Positions 11,444 through 23,759 are shown, counted from the stretch's first letter. The stretch: 64,000 nucleotides of DNA from Rutidosis leptorrhynchoides (GCF_046630445.1 NC_092333.1:181906501-181970500), one strand, 5' to 3'. Numbers and translations are program-made. Notes: generated by a model not told the origin, from the letters alone.

Positions 11444-12342
11444 TCATCTACCTTCGCCAGCGGCTGAAGACTCAATCCGGCGCCTCGTTCGAAGAACTAA
11501 ACCACCATTTGATGTCTTTGAATTATCAGGGGGAGCAAGCGAGCGACGGGTGGCAGATGCCGAAGGCACTCCCTCTATCACCTTATCTGTGAACACCATC
11601 CTGTCCAAACTCGATGACTGTAGGACTTCCAACGCAGACAATTCTGTAAAACAAAAGTGTCATTTTCATATCATAACAAGTATAACAAACCACGTGAGAA
11701 ATATTCACACACATTACCTCTCCCGCCTCGACGAGCAATGGGTATTCGATTAGCTCAACTCCTGTTGTAACTAACATTTTCCATCACAAGCATATGCTCA
11801 TTGTATGTCCTCTAAGGAATTTTCAATCCCCTCAGCTGATCAACAATCTCACTGGCCAACTCCGGCAACCTCTGTGGACGCTGCACAGCAACAGTTCTAA
11901 AAATATATGCACGATCATCCCTCATCGGAAAATCGAAACGGTTGGCAAAAACAAACGTTTGCACCCAATCATCCTCAATAAAAGATGGTTGAACAAAAAA
12001 CTCAACTTCATTTGTAAACTTATACCAACCCGTGCGATACGATGTTAATCGAAAGATACTCCTAAATATTTTTAGATCTAATGCCATCCCGAAACTATTG
12101 AAATACATCTCAAAAAGCACGATGGATCGAATTGCATTTGGATGTAAACGACCAACACTAAGGCCATAGAAGTTAAGAACTTTCATAAAGAACTTGGTAA
12201 AAGGGTAACGAAGATTTGAAACCTCAAAAGGTCTCAAATAAATCACGCATTGATTATCAGGAGGACCATAAGTGCGTTGGTATGAGCTACATCTCTCGTA
12301 GTTAAGGACAAAGGTAATAAACCCTGTCAAGATATGCATCAT
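11444..12342 (-). pseudogene. Antisense ORF with a 'gypsy-type transposase'-like domain, broken
   Basis: The best part is a 176-codon frame (12342 to 11812) with YLRPFEVSNLRYPFTKFFMKVL, a hydrophobic helix, and a region WYKFTNEVEFFVQPS. This resembles the plant retroelement domain known as putative gypsy-type transposase (PF04195). Two further pieces in other frames follow downstream on the same strand (11777-11583, 11641-11444), so at least two frameshifts or an intron intervene; a GAG|GTAATG donor near 11717 and a TTTTACAG acceptor near 11644 exist, but splicing them does not restore the frame. Tat-lineage elements are known to carry antisense extra ORFs between integrase and the 3' LTR, and a polypurine tract and LTR follow on the + strand here. 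Function unknown. Confidence 0.55.
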
Positions 12343-12687
12343 CTACGATACTAGAAGCACGTAACACATTGTGCAACGACATTGAAGGATTAGCAGGTCT
12401 GGGTGGCATGATGCGTGATTGATCGAAGATAATATGACAAGAATGGAAAAAAACTGTTTTTTTATCAGAATAATGGAAGTTATGAAATCAAAAATTCAAA
12501 AACAATCTCAACGATTGTTTATAAAGGAAGATATTTCAGATGGACCCCGCCAACAAACAAAAAGAGTGCCTCGAAATACGAAAAAGAGTAGACAGAATCC
12601 AAGACGCATTTACGGCACGTCAAATCAGCTATTTGGGGCATATTTTTCAAGTTTGGTAACGCAACTGTTCCATCTAGCATCACCAAA
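12343..12687. other. Noncoding 3' end of a Tat-like internal region
   Basis: No supported gene. The stretch lies between the antisense ORF and the polypurine tract and shows no repeats I could recognise. Confidence 0.4.
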
Positions 12688-12698
12688 CTGGGGGGACT
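12688..12698 (+). promoter_or_regulatory. Polypurine tract of a Tat-like element
   Basis: CTGGGGGGACT lies directly before the LTR start TGATGATACG. A purine run touching an LTR start is what primes plus-strand DNA in LTR elements. Confidence 0.6.
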
Positions 12699-14035
12699 TG
12701 ATGATACGAGTATTGATCCGTATCAAAAAGGTCATATTTCAAACATAACTTCACAAAAATCCATCATGAATTAAACCGGCATAGCAGTCCAGGAGAAAAT
12801 CCTTCTCCTGGTCCTACCTATGCAAACCGGCCAGAAGACCATTTGAATACGCATCCGGGAAGAAGTGTCCCGGATAAGAGCCAGCCATGACTTCACATAA
12901 GCCCATCCTACTCGAATAATTATGTCGGTTATCGGCACCACTCAACCGGATACAAAGCACCGGGAAGTTACGAATCATATTTCCACATCAAGGTCTACTT
13001 AATCAACTACGCTGGTCTCCCGGTATCCTCTACAAGAATATTACTAACATATGAACCAGTTGTAGCCTTACCCGGTCAGGAGAGTACCAAGGAGAAGCAA
13101 TTGAATAAAGATTAGGTATTGCTCATATGTAAGCCCTCTTACCTATTCAAGGGTATGCCGTCCATCCGTCACATTATAGACGGATCCAACACACTTTCCC
13201 AGAATGCCCACACCGTTCTGGAATGGCCACAGTATTTTGGAATAATCAACACAGTCCCAGAACAAACACATGAACAGATCGTGTACCATGTCAGCTCACG
13301 AATCTAGAAAGTCTATTTGGATTTTTTTGTTATGCTAATTAATGATATGCATACCCGATTAGCTCGAGTAAGCGCATCAAATAGCATCACCATATAGGCC
13401 ACTCATATTGTGCGCTAAAAGGAACAGTCACTCGGTGAACCTAGCGCAAATCCTGTTCTAGCGCTAAAGGTACGTATGCATGTCAGGTGACACTGTAAGG
13501 GCAGAAGTACACATGGCAGACAACAATCAGGTCTGACAAAATACTTTTTACTTTTGTCGGGTCAGCTCACACAAGGAGGAACTATTGGCAGGCCACGACC
13601 CCTTCAAACCCTATTATGTGGCAATAGAAGACAAAAAGGTTTACCCTATAAATAAAGCACTCAATCCACAGCAAAGGGTCTGAACATTCATTCCACCCTC
13701 ACACATATACTATTTTTAACATCTTGAACAATAGCACCCCTCCAACGGCGTGACTCTACCCGCGCTACCAGACTCATAATGTATCACTAGACTTACTCTT
13801 GATCCACAGGTAATGTTCTATGAACAGAAACCCTACAACCTAGTATGATCTATCTCAAACTGGGTAAGCCGTCAATGGTGGGTCTACGTTTAACCACCCC
13901 TACTGAGATCCTCATCTAGTAAGGGGTTATTCACGGTACCCCAGACTGTAGAATTAAACTCAACTGACCCTTAAATCCCCCTTTATTGATGTCAAGCATG
14001 GACCAATCTCGACACGTTTATTCTATGCTTGATCA
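12699..14035 (+). mobile_element. Tat-like LTR bordered by both a polypurine tract and a primer site
   Basis: The 1337-base segment starts TGATGATACG and ends GCTTGATCA. It is preceded by a polypurine tract and followed after two bases by a primer-binding site. A TATAAATAAAG motif near 13647 is a plausible TATA box, and CT-rich sequence follows. An LTR with internal sequence on both sides is expected where two elements share an LTR after recombination, or where one sits next to another in tandem. Confidence 0.6.
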
Positions 14036-14037
14036 TT

Positions 14038-14055
14038 TGGCGCCATCCGTGGGAC
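14038..14055 (+). promoter_or_regulatory. Primer-binding site of the Tat-like element
   Basis: TGGCGCCATCCGTGGGAC lies two bases after the LTR end. Tat-lineage Gypsy elements commonly carry TGGCGCCGTCTGTGGG at this place; two or three changes are seen here. Confidence 0.7.
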
Positions 14056-14255
14056 ATACAAGTTAAAAGGTTTTGATTTGATCTTTTTCTATATGTCCGC
14101 TAATAGGTCGCTTGTTTCTTTTTAATACAGTGGCAGGTATTGAAATGACAAGCAAGTTAGAAGTACCAAAGCCAATACCGACGCGAGCTACCTAACCTAC
14201 ATGATCAAAGCTCGTCATTAAAGGTCCCGCAGGAACCTCTGATAATGCACCCACG

Positions 14256-15522
14256 ATGAGTGCTCTGGCGTCTCCTCTAAGCACACCGGCATCTCCCTCA
14301 AAGACCTCTGAAGCCATCCGACCAATACCATGGGCCTCAAACACTGCAAATGTGGGATTCACCCCTGCTTATCCAGTGCACGAAACCATTCGCAACAGCC
14401 CTAGCAATAAAAGCAGCCCTATTGGTCCCCAAAGCGCAAGACCTTCGCCCTCGTTGCGGCAAGACACTTCTCCAGTGATGCCAAAGTCTAGCGCTACTAC
14501 TTTCGTGCAAGGAACTTCGTCTACAGGTAAGGAGGCTCTTGCTGAGTCGCCTGTTCAGACATGCTAACAGCGCGCTCGTAATCAGGCCTACTTGATTTTT
14601 GCACTGATGAACGCTGTACCGGACAACATGGTGCATGAATTCGAACAGCCTGGAAAGGCTGAGCTCATGATTAAGAATTTATATGCAGGAATGAAGGGTG
14701 TACACGTCAAACCCACCTTTGAAACTATCCCTACCGGGGAGAAATTCGCGGCCCATATACTGAATCACATTTCAACACCTCTACCAGTGATACCGCTTAC
14801 TTTGGGATACTATGATGGATTCACAGACCCAGACGACTTTTCACAAAAATATGAAGCGATAGCATGAAATCAGAGCTGGAATGATGAAATAAAATGTGTG
14901 GAGTTTCCTCCGTTACTTGAGGGTATGGCCCGTAAGTAGTTCCACAACCATCCCGGGCCAACTATCAGCTGTTATGATGATCTTTAAATGCGCTTCCTGC
15001 TCAACTTCCATAACAGTCGTGCAGCTCGTAGGACTCACGTTGAGTGCCACGACATCAAGCATGATCGCGGAGAGTTGTTGGAATAGTTCATAGACAGTTA
15101 CTACCAGAAGGTCGCTAGGATCCCTAATTTAGCGGAATCGCAAAAAGTGTCAGGTTTTATACATGGAATTTGCTGTAAGCGCCACCTAACGTTGTGGCAA
15201 AGGCTTAGAAAGCATCTTCCTGAAATGCTCGTAGAAGCAATTCGACAAGTGCACGAACAAATGTGCGCTGAGGAAGACACGACCAAGTACTCTGGCTACC
15301 GTAGTTCATGCAATGAGTGACGAGACGGGTACGACTCGCCCCGAGGCGGTCGTCAATCAGGAAGTTTTTGCAGAAGCCAACATGACTCTAGCCCGTACTG
15401 CCACCATGGTAGTAGCGGTCACAACGATAAAAGACATCAGAGGGGTTATTAAGGAAACAACAATAATCAGTAACACCACAAGAACAGAGACATCGAAACA
15501 CGGGAGAACAAGCAAGAACTAA
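14256..15522 (+). pseudogene. Degenerate Tat-like gag
   Basis: The first frame (14256-14567) is Ser/Pro/Thr-rich and ends at TAA. The next (14592-14867) contains TLGYYDGFTDPDDF, matching the plant gag motif with Y-D-G-T-D-P, and ends at TGA. Coding remains continue in shifting frames: near 15000-15110 a stretch reads RRTHVECHDIKHDRGELLE in the right frame, and near 15110-15280 one reads QKVARIPNLAESQKVSGF then LWQRLRKHLPEMLVEAI. These are standard features of the capsid region of Tat elements. At least three stops or frameshifts make it a pseudogene. It would have formed the particle shell. Confidence 0.65.
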
Positions 15523-15557
15523 TCAGGAGCCTCATAAAAAGTCTGAAGAAGATATAC

Positions 15558-16337
15558 GTGACAGAACCAATCTCCAAAATGTTTGATAGAGCAGCGCGCA
15601 TGTCGGAGTATGCACGGCGAGACAAATCAAATTTCTACGACTTCCATGATGACTTTGGACATGAGACTAACCGCTGCAAAGCGCTAGTCGACAAAGTGGT
15701 TGGTTGCCTCAAACGTGGGGAATTGAAGCACCTAAAATCGGTGAAGGATGGGTCTGGCGCCTACAAAAAAGAGGATGAGGGCGCTGAAAAAGGCAAGGTT
15801 ATTTATGTGTTCTCGTGGGAAATATGGAAGGAGATAGCTCAGGAGCCACTGTTGCCATGGGAATCTGTCATGCCAATGCTCCCGCACGAGCCCAATGGCA
15901 TAAGAAAGTGCGTGCCACTAGTCATCGAGCGTTACTTTCCAGATTATGGCCAGTACATTGACAAGATTCTCATTGACACGCGAAGCTGTGTCAATGTGAT
16001 GTTCTTTCATTGTTTCAAGAACCTATCATTCAAAATGAAGTACAACATAAGAGAAACTCCTCAACAATTCAGGGGAGTGAGTGGAAACCCCACCTGGTTG
16101 AAAGGAATTCTCGCAGCATCGCTGACTCTGCGAGATGACCATGACTTCAGCGTGATCGGCGCCAAATCAGAATACGACGCTCTCCTTGGGCAGCCAGCAC
16201 TATCGCATTTTCAACATCACACCATATGTAGCCCATGGAATAATTATGCTACCTACCCCAAGGGGACCAGCTACTCTCAAATCGAAGGTGACAGAAGAGT
16301 TTTATCGACTTCGGTAGATATATACCTATACGTGTAA
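15558..16337 (+). pseudogene. Gag C-terminus and aspartic protease remnant of the Tat-like element
   Basis: One open frame of 259 codons. Residues about 24-55 read YDFHDDFGHETNRCKAL then GCLKRGELKHL, the single zinc-finger-like block (Cys and His spaced around DFGHET) found before the protease of Tat elements. Residues about 140-215 form the retropepsin region: ILIDTRSCVNVMFFHCF, then YDALLGQPAL. The catalytic triad, normally D-T/S-G, reads D-T-R here, so Gly is replaced by Arg and the enzyme would be inactive. No reverse transcriptase follows; the open frame stops at 16337 and the next 840 bases are noncoding. Upstream gag is frameshifted relative to this frame. Confidence 0.65.
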
Positions 16338-17181
16338 CTTTAGCTTTTTTGGAACTGTAACATGTAGGTCCCACACACTGTTCAAAAATAAACTTGCTGC
16401 TTAAACACTGGATCGATTAACATACCATACACGCGCAAATAGTCTGCGCGCTTACCGCACTTAAACGAGCACAATCTTACATAATTCAGAACATAAGACG
16501 CATAACAAAAATGTACCTAACGCATAAGTACGTGCATTCATTCTTTTTGTAAATCGATTTGACTGGTGTTAACAGGTCCGTAGTGTTCGAGCGGCAGCGA
16601 AAGGGAAAGAAGAAGGGGGCAGCTCCTCGCGAGCTGCAATTGACAAGGGAGACAAGATCGCTGGCATAGACTACGAGTTTGAAGAACACAAGGATGAGAA
16701 GCTGAAGGAAAGAGCATGTGGGCCAAGTGATGATCATGATGACTATTCTTACTATCGTTAAAGTATTTGGATGTTTATGCGCATCTTGTCTAAGCGCATG
16801 TATGAAGTTTGTACTGTTGAAACAACGTCTGTAAGCGCTTTATGCGCAAAAACTTATCTATCTGTTTAAATTCTGTCTCCAAGTTATTATCTACTAGAAT
16901 CTTTATGCCATTATATGTAAAGTAGTTCTGTAACTTAAAATTGGTGTGCATAATCTCGTAGGCAGCATACTCCTGCCTTTGAAGGGTCGCTTTTCCAGCA
17001 CCCGTGCGGTAGAAGCCTGTTTAGCGATAGTCTAGTTTATCATAACCGGATGGTTAAGAGTCATTGGATTGACCTAACCCGCCCGTTCCGAACTATAGAT
17101 CTGCAAGTCATGACTATAAATGACGGCGTTGGTCGAGCCTGACCTCAATCCTAAGTGTTGGCGCACTTAGAAGACTCCCGA
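16338..17181 (+). other. Noncoding remainder of the Tat-like internal region
   Basis: No convincing gene. Near 16600-16760 a + strand frame reads GDKIAGIDYEFEEHKDEKLK, acidic and helical, which might be a remnant of an extra ORF. The last five bases, CCCGA, are the left copy of the target-site duplication of element B. The sequence continues at 63292. Confidence 0.4.
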
Positions 17182-18879
17182 TGTCACGACCCGGAAAATT
17201 TCGAATTATTTTGAACCAAACTCTCGATACAATTTAATATTTTGACACGATAAGAAAAGTCTGTAAGGTTAAGTCTCAAAAATTTTGAACTGTTCAACTG
17301 ACCATCGACCGTTCTTGACGATTCACGAACAACTATTTGTAAATAGATATGTACATATTTAATATATATTAATTTGAAATGTTATATGATTCAATTATTA
17401 GAATTTACTATGTAAAATAAAATAAAATATGATATTATAATAATTATTATTTAAAACATAACTATATATAAATAAAGTATATTAAAAATAAATATTAAAT
17501 GATTGTAATACTCGTTGGACGCTTCAATTATTATTTAGAGAAGTTTAATTCGAACTTATGTGATTTTAAAATAAACGGTGATCCGAAAATGAGTTATATA
17601 AATTATAGACTTATTAAAAATGTATTTATGAGCTAATTGTTAAATTTGAACACCTTTCATATTTTACCTGGAATCGAGCGCGGACAGTGATTTAAATTTT
17701 ATTTAATTAATGACCAAATTTTATACCATAATGACTGAAATAAATAAAGACATTTAATTTAAAAATATGGAATTTTTCGGAACACTTTTATCTGCCATTG
17801 ATTATCAACGGAGCACGAATTTCAGTCCGTGAATGAAATAGTAGACGACGGCTAACTTATTCACACGTTTATATTTTAAATTATATTATAATCAATATTA
17901 TATCAATTACTATTATTGATTATACTTAACTGTTATTGGTTGATTAATTTTCAATCTATTAGTACAATGAATGATACAAAATGGCAGCTGGATTAATAAT
18001 GTTGAATCACACGGTTATTGAACAACTTTACACTATATTTGTTCCCTTATAATATAAAAACCATATATATATATATGCATGTACCTATAACTGGTGTTAT
18101 TCACAAAACATAAACTTTTGACTCTCATGAAACCCAAGACTCAATTACCATCCTCCACTCTCTACACCACCACACTCCATCACCTTCCACCATCTGAGAA
18201 CCAACTTAAAACAACCATCATCACCAGACGATCATCATCTTCATCAACCTCACGAACACCCTAACCTGCAAATCATATGATACTTAATGTTTTCTATCCA
18301 TACACCTTCGATACCACCTTTCTCCTTGTGATATTCGATCAAACCCAACACAACCACCATCGAAACCCACTTGAGTTGCTACTGCTACCTTCGGTTCATT
18401 AAGTACCCAAGTCGAAACCAATCCCCAACATAAATACTCAGAACAAGAGAAATTAGAATTACGGTTCATTTGGATCAAGAGTTACGTTTTCTAATCGTCA
18501 CCTTAGTAATTCGTTTTATGATGGGATTAAATCATTTCCAGAAATCATTGAAGAATTAACGTGAATTAGGCTGTAAACGTATTCGTTTCCTGAATTGTGT
18601 TAAATTGTTTACAAATCAAAAACCCTATCATGTCCATGTCAAAACAGACAATAGTTTAAGTAGTCAACAAATCGGTTCTGTCAACGGTGGCACTAATATG
18701 TACGAGGACGATGCAACTGCTAGATAAAAGCCATTATCGTTTAAAAACACCACCCTTTGTTAACCGTTTACTTTTGTACAATCCGTTATGTTTCTGTTGC
18801 AACCAAGACCCAAAACAATCTCCCCATTTGCTACCTGCTGCTGCTATTACCTTGTTTCTATTTTTGTTTGATTGAAAAC
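17182..18879 (+). mobile_element. Element B 5' LTR, first segment
   Basis: Matches 58947-60672 of the intact 3' LTR. It is AT-rich to about 18060, where a TATA-like sequence lies, then turns into a C- and CA-rich stretch that resembles a transcribed leader. The last five bases AAAAC are the left target-site duplication of element A. Confidence 0.92.
18048..18060 (+). promoter_or_regulatory. Likely TATA box of element B LTR (5' copy)
   Basis: TATAATATAAAAA sits about 870 bases into the LTR, immediately before the change from AT-rich to CA-rich sequence. It is conserved at 59810-59821 in the 3' LTR. Transcription would start about 30 bases further on. Confidence 0.5.
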
Positions 18880-19848
18880 TGTGACAACCCAGAAATTCCC
18901 AACCAAATTTAAACTTTATCTTTATATTATTCCGACACGATAAGCAAAGTTTGTTAAGTTAAATCTCAAGAATTTTAAACTGTGTTCATACATTCATTAT
19001 AACCTCGACCAAATTCTAACGATTCACGAACCGTTATATATAAATAGATATGTATATATATGTATATATATGTTATAACTTGAGAATATTAATAAAGTAT
19101 TAAACGTATAATACTTTACACGAACATATTTGTTTCAATATGTTTATCGATGGAATTAGAAGATAATATCAAATGATTGATTTATCAGATACATTGTGAT
19201 ATGATTACGGCTCTATGTTATGAGGTCCACTGTGATTTAAGAAATCTATTCTTTTTGACAACATTCGGAAAATGGTAAAGTGATTTATAAGTAAGAAAGT
19301 AGAGTGTAAATAACTTAGATGTTGGATATCGACAAGTTAAGTAACTCGACATTTTTCATTAAGATGATTTCATACGTTTATTTAACCTTTGGACTTTATC
19401 CCATGCTTCACCAACAGACTGTAATTTAAAAACTTGAAACCTATTATGAATATATATGATTATACTTTTCTAAAACGTTTTATGATATAACGATTTCCAT
19501 TATTTTAACCATTAAACAAAATGATTCTTAAATATATTTAGTTTTGGAAAACAAAATTATCATATTTATTTGATTTAGTTTCAAACGTACAAAAACATTT
19601 TTTCAGTTTAAAAAGAACTTTATTATTAAAACGTATACAACTTTTATAAATATCTAGAACCACTTTTGACAACTCATTACTTAACCAGTATGATAAAGAT
19701 AACGATATTTATATTTTATTTTATTAAATATATATATACCGATTTAAATTAATATTATATATATATATCTATACGCGTATTATACGTACATAGTTTTATA
19801 CTTTTACTATACTTAAACTTTACCTTTACTTTATTTTTACTTTACTTT

Positions 19849-19988
19849 AACTTTAATAATTCACTTTAATAATTCACTTTAATAATTCATACTTTAATAA
19901 TTCACTTTAATAATTCATACTTTAATAATTCACTTTAATAATTCATACTTTAATAATTCATACTTTAATAATTCACTTTAATAATTCA
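19849..19988 (+). repeat. Ten tandem CTTTAATAATTCA units upstream of the TATA box (element A)
   Basis: Units of 13 bases, some extended to 16 by TAC/ATA, run without gaps. The 3' LTR has ten corresponding units at about 37096-37233 with a few base changes. The position just before the TATA box suggests a promoter-proximal array. Confidence 0.85.
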
Positions 19989-19997
19989 AAAATCTAT

Positions 19998-20006
19998 TAT
20001 AAATAG
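19998..20006 (+). promoter_or_regulatory. TATA box of element A LTR (5' copy)
   Basis: TATAAATAG, a strong plant TATA box, lies ten bases after the tandem array and is repeated at 37244-37252 in the 3' LTR. CTCTAAACTCTCTC about 45 bases on looks like a leader. Confidence 0.7.
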
Positions 20007-21300
20007 AATTCAATAGGTTTCATTATTTCATAGAAACTTGAAAATATTTTTCTCTAAACTCTCTCAATCGATTTACATATATATATTTACTCCGTATTAT
20101 TTCAAGATATTATTAGTATACATAAAATATTACGACGGAGTGTTGTCCGAGTGATTTCGAAATTGTTTTTCGAGAGGGATAGAGCTAAGGAAATTATGGG
20201 TTATAGCTATGGAGGTTATGGGTATGGTTCGGGAGTATTGCTCGTGAGTCAAACTAGTATTTATCATCTCCGTTGCATCTACGTACTTTTCCTGCAATAT
20301 TGAATCTCAATATTGATACGTGAGCACTCATAACTTAACTTTTATATATTATTAGTGTATCCCTGACTAGTGCTCGAGTATATATAGGATTATGCATGCT
20401 TATACGTTCGTTATTGTCGTTAGATAGGTTATGTTGAATCCTGAATTAAATACATATGCTATTAAGATAAGGTATATGATATGCATGTCGTTGGAAAGCT
20501 AGCGAAAAATTGAGAACTTTTCATTTAGATATCGAATGGTTTCGATGAACGGTTTAGAAGTTATAGTCAATTGAATTTTTATATTATTATTAAAATGATT
20601 ATTATTATCGTCGTTATAATCTAATTATTACTATTATTATTTTTATTATTTTTATTATTTTTATTATTATTATTATTATTATTATCATTATCATTGTCAT
20701 TATTAATAAAAGATATTATTGTTATTTTTATTACTATCGTTATTATCGTTAAGGTTATAATTAGTATTATTATTATTATCATTCAAATAGTTATTAGTAT
20801 TATCATTAATATTATTATTATTATTAGTATTATTATAATTAAAACTAATATTAGTAACATCTAATTATTATGATTACTATTATTATTAATATGAACGCGA
20901 TATAAAAGACGACTAAAAGCTATTAAACGAAGCGATTAGGAAATAATGAGTATGAGTATCATGATGAAATTAAGATATTGTAAGATATGGATTTAAAGGA
21001 AAAAATATCGTTTTCATTATTTTACTATTATTATTATTAAAAGTATTATTAATATTAAAATTATCATTTTTACTAAAATTATTATATCATTGTTAATATG
21101 AAACATCATTATTATTATCATTTTAGTACTATTATTAATAAAAATTATCATTTTATCATTTTTAGAAAATATAATTATTGTTATTTTTATTAGTAGAATA
21201 ATAATAATTATTACAAAATAATACAACTTTTACTTATTATTATTTTCAATATTATTTTATCAAATAAATATGTGATACAAAGATATTTTACTACGTATAA

Positions 21301-23374
21301 TATATATTTTCCTTGTACATTTGTGTAATTAAGTTATTCAAGTTGTGGGGTTTTCGTTGCATATAATAAAAATAAGGAAGAATCTGGCCTGGGCTATCTG
21401 CGCGCCTCGCGGGCCAGTGGCGCGCCGCGCCAATACGGGCTGACAGCTCATCTTTTCCTTTTTATTAGATATTTAAAAGGGCAAATTGGTAAAATCACAA
21501 GAGATCCGACTTTAAGGCCTTGGATCAGTTTTTGGAGTGTCATTTACTCCATTTCCAACCACCAATTCTTATCCAATTCAATTTTAGAGAGAGAGTAAGA
21601 ATCCTAGTGTGAGAAAGCTCAAAATAAGGAAGAAGAAGCTTGAATCGGGTCTAAGTGCAAGCATTAAAGTTGTTCATCTATCCTATAGCTACGTTTTGAT
21701 CATAGTGGTATGCTCTAATCTTGATTTCCTAATTTAATTTTGGGAAAGGGTTAGTGTTAGGGTTAATGGTGAACTTAAAAACCCACTTTGTTAATAAATT
21801 GGGTGTTTTAGGCGAATTTGGGTCATGTAGACCCTAAGGTGACTAACTAGGGTTTTCAAAGTATTAAATTATGTTTATGAGCTTAAATTAGTTAGTTGAA
21901 TTACTAACACACTTATATAAATGTAAATGGGTGTCGAGTGGGTTAGTGGATGACCCGAAATGGGTGTATTGACTTTTAAGTGGTCAAATGGGTCATAATG
22001 GACCTAAGATGGTTAGTATATGTGTAAGATGCATAGACCTTGTGTTGAAAAGTGTTTTAAGACCTAATTTAGCAAATGTTAGGGTTTTGGTTATGATTGA
22101 CCCAAATATTAGGGTTAAGGGTGCAAATGAGTCGAGATTGCACCATGGGTCAAAATGACTATAGAATGGAGTTTGAGTTGGTTGACCGACTTGAGTTTGT
22201 GATTGATATTATGTATAATGTAATAGGTACATTACATTGAAGATTTCCGAGCTTGTCTATCTCTCACCAAGACTTTGAGGTGAGTGGAGAATCTATATAT
22301 GTATGTATATGATTTACGTGCCGTATTAATGGTGTCACATAGCCGTTTTTGTGACCATAGTTGTGAGACATAGCCATTTTGTCCACGTTATATATTTATG
22401 TACATAGCCGTGTTTGTGCATATAGTGGCGAGTAATAGCCGTGTTTTACTCCCACGTTATTATCCAAGTTATTGTGCACATAGCCGTGTTTGTGTACATG
22501 ATTGTGAGTAATAGCCGTGTTTTACTCACACGTTGATCAAGTGATGCCATAGCCATTTTTGGGAACACTTGGGGGTGATGCCATAGCCGTTTTTAGAACA
22601 CCTCGGGGGTTAGCATACCATAGCCGTTTTTGGGAGCTAACGGTTGTTATGAACATCGATGACTTGTTTCGCGAAGTCATTCCCTTGCGAAGATATTGGT
22701 TAACCATGGTTTATAGTTGTTGACGTTAGCATTTAATTATTATTATGAATATTATGCTATTGATGTTGCTAGTTGTATGAACTGACGATACTAGCTTGAT
22801 TATTGTGACGTTATGCGTTTGTATGCGTTATATGATATCGTGGATGCGAGTAGGTAAGTTTTATATGCATGTATATATTTATTCTACTCACTAAGTGTTA
22901 GCTTACCCTCTCATTGTTTACCATTTTATAGGTTCCGGCGTGGATAAGGGTAAGGGCATACGGTTGGATTAGAGATCCTGCTTATTGTTAGGGGACGCTT
23001 TTTGGATGTGTTAGCTTTTGGAGTTTTACCATGACTTGGGTAGTTTAATCCCAAACACCATGCTCATCGTGTCGTTTGGTACTTAAACTTTTTGGTGGTC
23101 AAAACTCACGTTATGTATTAAACTCGTAAAATGGCCGAAGTGGGCCCCGCTTTGTAAAACTTATTTTATGTTTGAATTGTGTTAGTTTTACATGTTTGAA
23201 TATGTTGTTAAAAGCGTTTTGTCTAATTATGTCGGGAAGTGGCCGATCTTTTTCGCGTATCATGACTTTTTGGACAGACCAGTTTGGCGCGCCGCGCCAT
23301 GTGCTGTTCCAGCAAAAAAAAATTATTTGTTATATTTAAGCGGGTTCGTTTGCAATTTGGTTTGGGTTGTTACA
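21301..23374 (+). mobile_element. Element G 5' LTR
   Basis: 2074 bases, aligning end to end with 28263-30372. It has GCGCGCC-type GC islands at 21399-21432 and 23286-23299 in AT-rich surroundings, and a nine-fold AGCCGTTTTTG repeat in the middle. Confidence 0.95.
22335..22640 (+). repeat. AGCCGTTTTTG tandem-like repeat in element G LTR
   Basis: Nine copies of an 11-16 base unit (ATAGCCGTTTTTG or ATAGCCGTGTTTGTG, near 22341, 22366, 22404, 22435, 22478, 22511, 22549, 22582 and 22619), separated by 15-30 bases. Most are followed by sequence partly complementary to a neighbour, for example GAGTAATAGCC and TTTTACTC. The copy in the 3' LTR is at 29293-29600. Confidence 0.8.
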
Positions 23375-23376
23375 AG

Positions 23377-23388
23377 TGGTATCAGAGC
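23377..23388 (+). promoter_or_regulatory. Primer-binding site of element G
   Basis: TGGTATCAGAGC, complementary to the 3' end of plant initiator-Met tRNA, lies two bases after the LTR end. Confidence 0.95.
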
Positions 23389-23759
23389 ATGGTCTAAGGG
23401 ATTTAGGCGACTTGAGATAGGTGCCTAGACTTAGACTTTATTGCGTGTACGCTTTATGCGGGACTTGTAGGACTTTGGGTCTAATCGGGAATTGTTAGTG
23501 CTTTGATTTACGTGAACTAACATTGTGCTAATTGATTTGTGTTATGTTTAGCAAACATCAAGCGAGATGGACGTTGTACTAGCGAGTTAATGCGACGTGT
23601 TCGCGTAACAATGATTAACTACCATCGTTACGGGTTCAAATCGTGTCAAACAAGCGGTGTACGATGATTGTTGAGAAAGATGGGGTAGTGTGGTGTATAT
23701 GTATATACATATGTGTTAAGTCCTTTCATTTTGTTGCTTAATTTACTTCGTTTTATAGA

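Noticed and set aside
11583..11777. A clean spliced gene across 11444-12342
   Set aside because: The donor near 11717 and acceptor near 11644 do not join the flanking frames in phase, and a further frameshift lies at about 11800; a pseudogene is the safer call.
16486..16737. Minus-strand ORFs of 62-83 codons in the Tat-like flank
   Set aside because: No recognisable motif; the opposite strand looks at least as coding-like. Nothing is supported.
22335..22640. CRISPR-like array
   Set aside because: Repeats are 11-16 bases, imperfect, in an LTR of a plant retrotransposon; spacers are not uniform.
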